From Heterobilharzia americana (taxonomy: Eukaryota; Platyhelminthes; Trematoda; Strigeidida; Schistosomatidae), in contig OX104131.1 in assembly GCA_944470555.2 (NCBI GenBank), positions 15,244,515 to 15,308,514 on the forward strand: a stretch of 64,000 bases of DNA. Reading direction: 5' to 3'. Shown here one piece after another: positions 56,741 through 64,000 of the stretch (position 1 is its first letter; the number at the start of each line of letters is the position of its first letter). The notes under the pieces were generated by a model. That model did not search any database and was not told the origin of the DNA. It worked only from the letters and a program-made list of their open reading frames with translations. Both the position numbers and the translations under genes were made by a program.

Positions 56741-58474
56741 ATTTGATTGATTCCGTTCAGTTGTATTCACTAGACTTTTTTTTCAGCTTGTGATTATTCC
56801 CATACACTTGTAGTAGGCGTAGCTGATCAGAATGGATATAAGTAGTATATGTTGAGAGAGTGGCTGAAATCATAGGGAATTACCAGCAATGGGTAACGAC
56901 TCCGCTCACAGAAACGCAAGAGACAGTGTGGGCGTATTAAGAGTAAATCAAGATAGAAGCAGCAGGGGAAATGAAGCACAATATTCAAATGACTATCTTG
57001 GTGCAAGGTGTACCATAGTTGATGACTACTGTACAATATGTCAATAACAGACATTCCTTCTTTCGTCTCCGCCTTGTCATTTCTACGTACTGAATGTTTG
57101 CAACCTCAGTTAATGCAAAGAATGCTTCCATAAAAGGTGTATAATCACCACTGCACTATGCTTTCCATTCCAGATAGTTTCATATCACCTGTTTTTCAAA
57201 CTGCTGGTCACCAACTTGCCATGATCCCAGTGTAGATAAAGTGTGGAATTAGAAGAGAAGTACTTGTAGACATTTTAACTCCATTCATTCATGATGACTT
57301 CATTATATTTATCTTCAGCTGATTACAAGCTGTTAAAAATGAATTGTTAAGGAGCAGAATCTGTTGACACAGTCGGAAAGTGAAAACCAGATATTCAGGT
57401 AAATAAAAACTGGAATTCTGAATACAGCATGGATAAAAGGCTTGATAACATCGTATGATGGAGGTTAAAGAAAAGTTGAAGCAATAGGATTGTAAGAATG
57501 TGATGCTAAAACAGTTGATGAGACATGCACAGGTTGTAATCAATAAATTTTAGTTTAATCTATCGAACTGTAACGAAAGTTAGCATAATACAAACAAGAA
57601 GGGTGTAATGAGGAAATGATAGTTCGGAAGCTTTAACATGATAGCTAGAGATGAACCATTACCTTTTCATCATTACAGAAATCTGAAATAAATGCCTAAA
57701 AAGTGGCTACTATCCAAGGACAAGCCTCAGATCACAAGCAGAACACCGGAGTTAGAACATAGGAACTGTCTATAGCAATAATGACTCCTCACATTACAAA
57801 CCTGAAACCGTGAAATATCCGGGTATTTATCACACTATCAAAATCACTATCCAATCAGTATGCTGAATGGCACTGAGATGCTAACATGCGAAACATATAT
57901 ATAACATATTGGAAATTCATGCTCAGTATCGCATAATAGAAGACGAAGAGAACTGCACCCGGTGCTATAACTACTTAATAGTAATGAGTAGTATGTCATT
58001 GCGAGCAATAAAAACAAAGGAAGTCATAAAATAAATAGAAATGAGGTGAATTACAAACAGATTCAACACGATGTTAACTTCAAATTATGTTGCGTACCGA
58101 TGATTTTCATTGCAAATCGAATATCAGTCTTATGTCATGTTTCCAGTAGATATAATGCAACCATTTAGCTTCGTTCTTCGACTGACAATAGCAATGATAT
58201 GCACCAAATAAATACGTATAAATGACAGTGAAGAACGTCTGCTCACGTCTAAAAACTTAATTTGAGGTAATTCTATATTAGATTCGTTTATTTGATTTAT
58301 ATCACACAGTGATCTAGTACTATTTACTTGATGACGTTTCGAACATAAATTATTGCTCATAATCATATCAATATTATCACACTACTTTCGACATTTGATT
58401 TTTATAGTTACGTCACCTTATATGAGTTGTTGTTATGGGTAGCAAAATCTTCCTTATCTCTGGTATAGGTGTTG

Positions 58475-59979
58475 CGTCATTCTCATTACATGTGTTGGGT
58501 GTTGATTCGATGATCAATTATTATTATCATTATTATTAGTCCCTTGGGTTCCTAATGGAACATAGGGCTTCAGTAGCACGTCTCCAGTGAACTCTGTTCT
58601 CTGATATCTTTTGAACCTGGCTCCACGACAGCCCACAAGCTCTCATTTTCTCCTCGCACCATCTCCCCTATGTCACCTCACCTCGGACTTCCAACTCGTC
58701 GCTTCCCATGGGGATTCAACCCGAGCAACTGACCTGACGCATGATGCCCCAGTCGGCCTTCTCAGTGTATGCCCAATCCATCTCCACTTCCTTCTGCATA
58801 TTTTTTCAGCGATAGGTTCTTGGTTGGTTCGTTCCCAGAGCTCCTTGTTGCTTATTCTTTCTGGCCATCTGATCTTCGGTAACGAGTGAGGGTAGGCAGT
58901 TGTTGATGAATATTTGTAGTTTGTTGGAAATACCTTTCGTGACGCGCCAAGTCTCTGAACCATACAGAAGCACTGACTTGATGAATTGGTGTTGAAAATC
59001 CGGATCTTGTTCCACATGCTGAGTGCAGAAGATCTCCACACTGGTTTCAGGCTAATGAACGCCTCTCTCGCTTTTCCGATTCTGACTTTGACGTCCTCGT
59101 CCGTCCCGCCTGTAGTTGAAACAGTGCTTCCTAGATAGGTGACGGAGGTTACTTCCTTTAAGTTTCTCCCGTTGACGGTGATTGGAGTTTGTTGTTGTTG
59201 GTGGTGGTGAGGTATCTTCATCACCTCTCTCTTCTCTATATCCACCTGAAGTCCCGTCTTCGCTGCCTCTTCTATCAACTTGTTAGTTTTTGCCTGCAGA
59301 TCTTCAAGTTTATGTGACATCAGGCACAAGTCATCATTGGCGAAATCCAAGTCTTCTAGGTTCTTTTCCGTGGTCCACCGGCTTATCCCCCTCTTCTCGC
59401 TCCTCCCTATTTGCTGCATGATCCATTCCAGTCGACCACAATCAGGAATATCATGGGTGATAGTAGACAGCCTTGTTTCACTCCTGTCATCACTTCAAAA
59501 GCATCACTGAGCTTCCAATTGTGAATTACTTGGTGACATGTGGCATCTTCATATAGTTGTTGAATGAGGCGGATAAAGGTTTGCGGTACTCCGTATTAAT
59601 GAAGCAGTTTCCAAATTACCTCTCGGTCGATGCTGTCAAAGGCCTTCTCAAAGTCGATAAAGTTGATGTAGAGAATCGACTGCCATTCTATACTCTGTTC
59701 TATGATGATGCGAAGCGTTGCGTTGCAATTTGGTCCGCACATGATTTGTACATCCTGAAGCCAGCCAGCCTGTTCCGGTCGTAGTTTCGAATCCAGTGCA
59801 TCCTTTAGCCTCTCCAGGATGATGCGGCTTAATATTTTGCTTGCTCGGGTGGACAGGTGAGTGATTCCTCGCCAGTTCTTGCAAACACTGAGGTCTACCT
59901 TCTTTGGGAGTTTGACAAGGTAACCCTTCTTCCAATCGTCATTCTCATTACATGTGTTGGGTGTTGATTCGATGATCAA
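58475..59979 (-). mobile_element. 5'-truncated RTE element with 43-bp target-site duplication
   Basis: The 43-bp direct repeat at 58475-58517 and 59937-59979 (begins cgtcattctcattacatgtg) brackets 58518-59936. Inside, on the minus strand, are RTE reverse transcriptase blocks: KKGYLVKLPKKVDLSVCKNW, LYINFIDFEKAFDSIDREVI, a QGCLLSP motif B near 59475, LDFANDDLCLMSHKLEDLQA, a thumb with GGTDEDVKVRIGKAREAF, and the terminal RWIGHTLRRPTG. The element ends in an (ATA/ATT)-type tail at 58518-58540. It starts inside the RT fingers, so it lacks the endonuclease. Confidence 0.88.
58673..59419 (-). pseudogene. RTE reverse transcriptase palm/thumb and C-terminal remnant
   Basis: This is a 248-codon open frame on the minus strand covering motif C (FANDDL), thumb and C-terminal region (NKELWERTNQEPIAEKICRR then KWRWIGHTLRRPTGA). 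Its N-terminal side is separated from the upstream frame (59596-60003) by a TAA near 59596 and a frameshift near 59425. Within it, the stretch after KIRIFNTN is out of register with the family until the ISNKELWERTNQ block, so small indels are present. It has no intact function. Confidence 0.8.
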
Positions 59980-60003
59980 AGATTCAGTAATCAATCTCTC
60001 CAC
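59596..60003 (-). pseudogene. RTE reverse transcriptase fingers/motif A remnant
   Basis: On the minus strand the RTE-derived part of this frame (to 59936) reads KKGYLVKLPKKVDLSVCKNW, RGITHLSTRASKILSRIILE, LRPEQAGW and FIDFEKAFDSIDREVIWKLL, i.e. RT motifs 1-A. The first 20 or so residues of the frame come from the flanking duplication, not the element. It ends in a premature stop where the family continues with YG. Confidence 0.8.
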
Positions 60004-60524
60004 CTAATTATATTGGACTTCAGTCCAGTGGCTGTATTCAATATAATTAGGTGGAGAGAGAGATTGAATATTGAATCTTTGATCATCGAATCAACACCCA
60101 ACACATGTAATGAGAATGATGCAACACCTATACCAGAGATAAGGAAGATTTTGCTACCCATAACAACAACTCATATAAGGTGACATAACTATAAAAATCA
60201 AATGTCGAAAGTAGTGTGATAATATTGATATGATTATGAGCAATAATTTATGTTCGAAACGTCATCAAGTAAATAGTACTAGATCACTGTGTGATATAAA
60301 TCAAATAAACAAATCTAATATGGAATTAAATTCTACCGCAGTGCCCAAGTTTTACACCTATATTAAATTTGAGGTGCAGATAATGAACGAAAGGCTTTGA
60401 AATCAAAGAAAAAGTAGTTCATGTTATCATGATACTTGGAATTTTCCGTCACTAAATAGGGTCAGATTTCTCGACATGCCAGGTATTCATGATGTGACTG
60501 ATAAAGGAATCAAGTAAACACGTC

Positions 60525-60620
60525 TCATTCACTAGGCCGCTCGGTATTGAGTTCGAGTCTGGGTGGGAATAATATCACTCACTACAGTGCAGGCATGTCC
60601 AACTGATGAAATGTAAAGAT
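60525..60620 (+). mobile_element. Sm-alpha-like SINE head fragment
   Basis: The words tcactaggccgctcggtatt, gagttcgagtctgggtggga, ataatatcactcacta and ccaactgatgaaatg follow the order of the Sm-alpha head plus a decayed TGATGA box. No clear helix II remains. Confidence 0.5.
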
Positions 60621-63600
60621 TTTTGATTTTTCATGCACACTTTGTTGACCTATAGATGGATTAATCTGTTTTCTGGCCTGCCTAAAAATATCAGAGACTC
60701 TGAGGTAATCATTTGAAGTCACCTAGTGATTACACGCTTATTTAATGCATAAAACGTAATAGTTTACTTTGACTGATTATTATTTTTTATCGACAATATG
60801 GTACATTTGAATCTATCTACCGGTTTATCTTCTTGATATATTGGAATTGACATCAGCTTAGCCAGAGACAGGGTTTCCTACCAAACGACTCCTCTAGTCC
60901 CACACCGCAACTCTCTTTCTGTTATATCTTCTTTAGCAAAGAGAACAAACTGAACTTTATAAATCTGAAATATGTTGCATAAATGACAACGTCTGGAAGA
61001 GTCATGTTCTACCTGTCAGTTTTCTTTCACATTTTTTGTTGGATGTGCTCACTATCAGTAAAATACATTATTAAAACGCTCCCTTCGCCATTTCCACCTA
61101 CATTCTTATATATCCATTTCCATATTCCTAGTAAAAAATGTTCTGACAAGTTTTTATACTTTTAGAAACACCTGCATATTAGTAGACCCAGTGCCTTTTA
61201 TGACAGAACGAGATCTTCATGTACCCCGTAGCCTGTTCACTCCAGAATCTCACGGTCGTGAATTCGATTCTACATGCAACTGAAACTGAACTTATACTAA
61301 CAGCTCCCAGATCAGTCTGAAGTATTTTTGTAAAATTTCTTAGTTTACTACTGCGCTTTTCTTGAAAGAAGCTACTTTCAATTTAAGTGTTGATCTTTGT
61401 GTACTACGTATGACAAAATACTAACGATGCACTCTTCTCTTCTTGAAAATAATGTTGTTACTTTAAATATACTGTTGTGAAATTGTGAGTAGTTCAACAC
61501 CATCCATACAAAAAGCAGAGGCAATATTATCTTAATTCGAAGACAAGTCTATCAAGCAGACAGATGTAAGTGAACTGTTTATATCAGTGAAGTCCGTCCA
61601 TTTAACTTGACTAGACTGGTAAAAACAAAAGTCACTATAAGGATTTGTAAGTAACTCCTGAAACAATTAAAAAGGTAATGACATTTGAGTAAGTTGAATG
61701 CAGTGATGTTAGACATTACAAGTTGTGTCAAGAATATTCCTCTAGAATACTCCTTGTTTCAAGCAATACACCTTGGTGTTTTGAACGAATCAACAAGTGG
61801 TGAAAGTTTTCCTTTCCTCAACCAGCTGTTGACAAGTGTCATTATCGATAGGAACGGATTTTTATACTTCTGAAACAAGCGTATACTGGGAAAGACTAAA
61901 TCTTCCTAGTAATACTTTCAGAAGAAGCTCATACGCACAAAGTAGCTTCGTTATTTTCCACGGATGACTATATAAATATGAATGTAGACTGATGGACTGT
62001 AAAACCTGATGATAGACATTTTGATGTCTTATCAGCCCTAAGATTTATTTGTCAGCCTTTATCGCCAGACTTGGCAAACTTCAACAATACCAAGCTTATG
62101 AATTAGCTTTTTGAATGGGTATCCTATTTATGAAATTTATATGTAGTCATCGTTTTTTAGTTACTTTTCTTATACTCCTCAGTGTTTAGTCAGTAGTATA
62201 GACTAAAAAGTATATGGAAGCTTTTTTTTATTAAAGGGGTTAAAGGAGAAAGAACAAATATTTTATGCTTCGATTTTCAAAGAGATTAAATCCGTGGACA
62301 GTTGAGAGATTTCAGAGGTTCCAAAAAAAAAAATATGTTCGACACCTTGTTCTTACCAAGAGAATCTTAAATATTAACCGATTTTTTTCCCTTAATTGTC
62401 CCGATACAACGGCGGAATGCAGAGGAAAGAATGAAATACTGTGATAGTACTAAAGGAAGTGATGCGCAGCAAATGACTCCTGAACGGTAGCGGATGTACA
62501 ATAAGTATTGTATTTTGGTATTAAAAGTTAGAAGTTGATCAGTGGGTATCCATGAACGTGAATTTCATACTCACAGACACTCATCAGAAAAGCATATCTA
62601 TGAGCATGAAGACAACAGTTTTTCCTCCAGCATCACGGCTCAGAAACCCTAAAGGAACATTCGTTTTTGCCAATTTTTACTGATGAACACCAAGAACTGT
62701 GAAACCCACGTCTAGGACTTTCTATCGATTGATTATCATCTTCTAATACCAAACTACAGTTTATCGCTGTTTCGTGTCATATAGCTTAGTGAGAACTGAA
62801 CGAATAGAATTCACTTAGTGCTGAGTACTAAGCCTTAGACACCTACGCCAGTTACCAACTGGCGACAAATCCGTATAAACTCCTTGATATGCAATGATTT
62901 CCTCTAATGGCTAGAATGACTTTCATACAAGTTCTGAGAAAGTACATGGTCATTAGGTGGATTCATGCCTGACTTTGAAGCTGACTCCATTTCGCTGTTT
63001 CGAACATTTCAGTGCCTGAGCACTGTGCTGTTCAGGCAGTAAACTGACCTTTACTAACTACTTTTCAACAGTGAATTGCAATAAGAAGTTGAATAACTAA
63101 GTGGTGACAGTATGTTATGCTAGAAGTTAGAAGTTCATCAACAAGAGGTCATAGGCCTGGATACTGCCCTTTTTAGTACTTGTCTGTATGTCGTTTCTCT
63201 AAACCTAAGGACGTTCTTGTTTCCTCGGTGAAAGGGAAACTGCTTCAGTCAGTACTGAAATGAAACACACATAAAACTTTGCGACTTCTGGGTAACATCA
63301 AGTAGGATTAGTTTCTGATAACGGGTTGGTCACTGGATAACAACTGACGTAGTTGTCAAGTTTCACGAGCACAACGGTCATCGCTCATCATTACCAAGGT
63401 CACAATGTAGCCAAAAAGTAAAGTGATGCAACAATGGAGTACACTGTATATGGTGTTAGGTGTTAGGAGTCAATCAGTGGTAGGAATTCCTGAGCTGTGG
63501 TCAATGCAGTCTTCAACCAACAAACAGATTTTACTCTTAACTCAGATCTTGAGTGTCACAATGGTCACCACCAAGCAAACAATTCGTAAAGAAACAACCC

Positions 63601-63769
63601 TGTGGAACCTTAAACGTAAGTTATAAACAAATGTGGCTTAATATGGCTGTGAAAACAACACAGAGTTGTCTGGATGAAGCAGAGACTTATTGTCTCTTTT
63701 CAAATCTGTATTACTAGTCTACATCTGAATAAAACCTTCAAGAAAATAGTAAGTACTTCATTTTTCCTC

Positions 63770-64000
63770 GATATTTGTAATTTCCTGTGCTATACAGGGT
63801 CAAACTGCTGGACCTGTGTCCACAGATCGGCTCCTCTGCAAAGGCCTCGATACTGCCGGATATTCATGTTGTTGCGCTCATCCTTTTGACTAGCAATGGA
63901 AACCAAGACGCAAGTTTTTTCCTACTTGAGACTCAGTAGACGAATTTACCTGAACCCTGATGAGTACTGAGGTTTCAGTCTCAGGAACAAAAACACCACT
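63770..64000 (-). mobile_element. Sm-alpha-like SINE, antisense, runs off the window
   Basis: On the minus strand, CTACTGAGTCTCAAGTAGGA, AAAAACTTGCGTCTTGG and TTCCATTGCTAGTC correspond to the hammerhead and its 3' flank. The rest (plus strand atttgtaatttcctgtgcta, gctggacctgtgtcc) matches 40605-40660. CTGATGAG has become CTACTGAG, and the cleavage triplet GTC is kept. Confidence 0.6.

Larger units (their letters stand above)
58273..60330. repeat. long inverted repeat (~290-bp arms) split by an RTE insertion
   Basis: The left arm is 58273-58517 continued at 59980-60016. The right arm is its reverse complement at 60038-60325. Between the arms is a ~21-bp centre with its own ggacttcagtcc palindrome. 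Example pairs are gttatgggtagcaaaatctt (58433) with aagattttgctacccataac (60147), and ctccacctaattatattg with caatataattaggtggag. The arms differ by scattered substitutions. The RTE fragment interrupts only the left arm. Confidence 0.85.
56741..64000. other. intergenic region with repeats
   Basis: I found no convincing gene on either strand. The named contents are the inverted-repeat/RTE complex (58273-60330) and Sm-alpha-like copies (60525-60620, 63770-64000). The frames at 57289-57543 (-), 61685-61873 and 63423-63626 lack features. From 60650 to 63750 I recognise nothing certain. Confidence 0.5.

Noticed and set aside
60215..60275. Possible PLE-type hammerhead ribozyme (tgatatga ... ttcgaaacgtc), with a relative at 46335-46375
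   Set aside because: The GAAAC-GTC side looks right and a short helix I is conceivable. In both copies the other box reads TGATATGA instead of CTGATGA, and the 46-kb copy has lost GAAA, so the core is not a hammerhead as seen.
1..64000. CRISPR arrays, operons, bacterial or viral genes
   Set aside because: There are no regularly spaced direct repeats with unique spacers, no prokaryotic gene layout and no viral structural or replication genes.

Overview
The window looks like blood-fluke (Schistosoma, Trematoda) chromosomal DNA. It is AT-rich. It holds one very long multi-exon gene with GT-AG introns, and the introns are packed with repeat classes typical of schistosomes: Sm-alpha-like SINEs with hammerhead-ribozyme relics, Penelope-like elements (PLEs) and RTE-clade LINEs. 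There are no bacterial, organellar or CRISPR-like features. Genus and repeat assignments rest on pattern recognition, not on a database search.

Gene content. A single protein-coding gene runs on the + strand from before the window to about 56421. I could join 18 exons (2182-56421) whose splice phases all agree, giving 5382 nt: 1793 codons plus a stop. In order the protein carries the end of a DIL (dilute-like) domain (exons 1-2), a PDZ domain with a GLSI carboxylate-binding loop (exons 3-4), a very long hydrophilic low-complexity linker rich in Ser/Asn/Gln/His/Pro (exons 4-10), an LQFQKRL-type helical block (exon 11), short charged coiled-coil exons (12-13), a second disordered stretch, and a conserved C-terminal KEKMRLF/KAS block (exon 18). 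This order identifies afadin (canoe/AFDN), the actin-binding scaffold of nectin/cadherin adherens junctions. The N-terminal half (RA domains, FHA, start of DIL) lies upstream of the window. A polyadenylation signal follows the stop at 56717.

Repeats by region. 1-13 kb: SINE-like copies, a 500-600-bp interspersed repeat (family A), and a palindromic insertion of a PLE 3' end flanked by 12-bp direct repeats (7155-7306). 13.7-19.7 kb: at least three decayed PLE pieces, one with an Sm-alpha-like SINE nested in it. 21-32 kb: family-A and SINE-like copies. 32.6-36.0 kb: a nearly full-length but heavily mutated RTE element in sense orientation, and at 39.0 kb an antisense orphan copy of only its 5' end, flanked by direct repeats. 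40-53 kb: several degenerate Sm-alpha copies, a tRNA-derived SINE inverted pair, three microsatellites and another PLE piece. 56.4-64 kb is intergenic: a 5'-truncated RTE copy with a 43-bp target-site duplication sits inside one arm of a ~290-bp inverted repeat, followed by more Sm-alpha-like sequence.

No operon, defence system or new enzymatic system is visible. The most notable points are the enlarged, repetitive afadin tail and the unusual repeat architectures (palindromes, a 5'-only RTE insertion, nested insertions).
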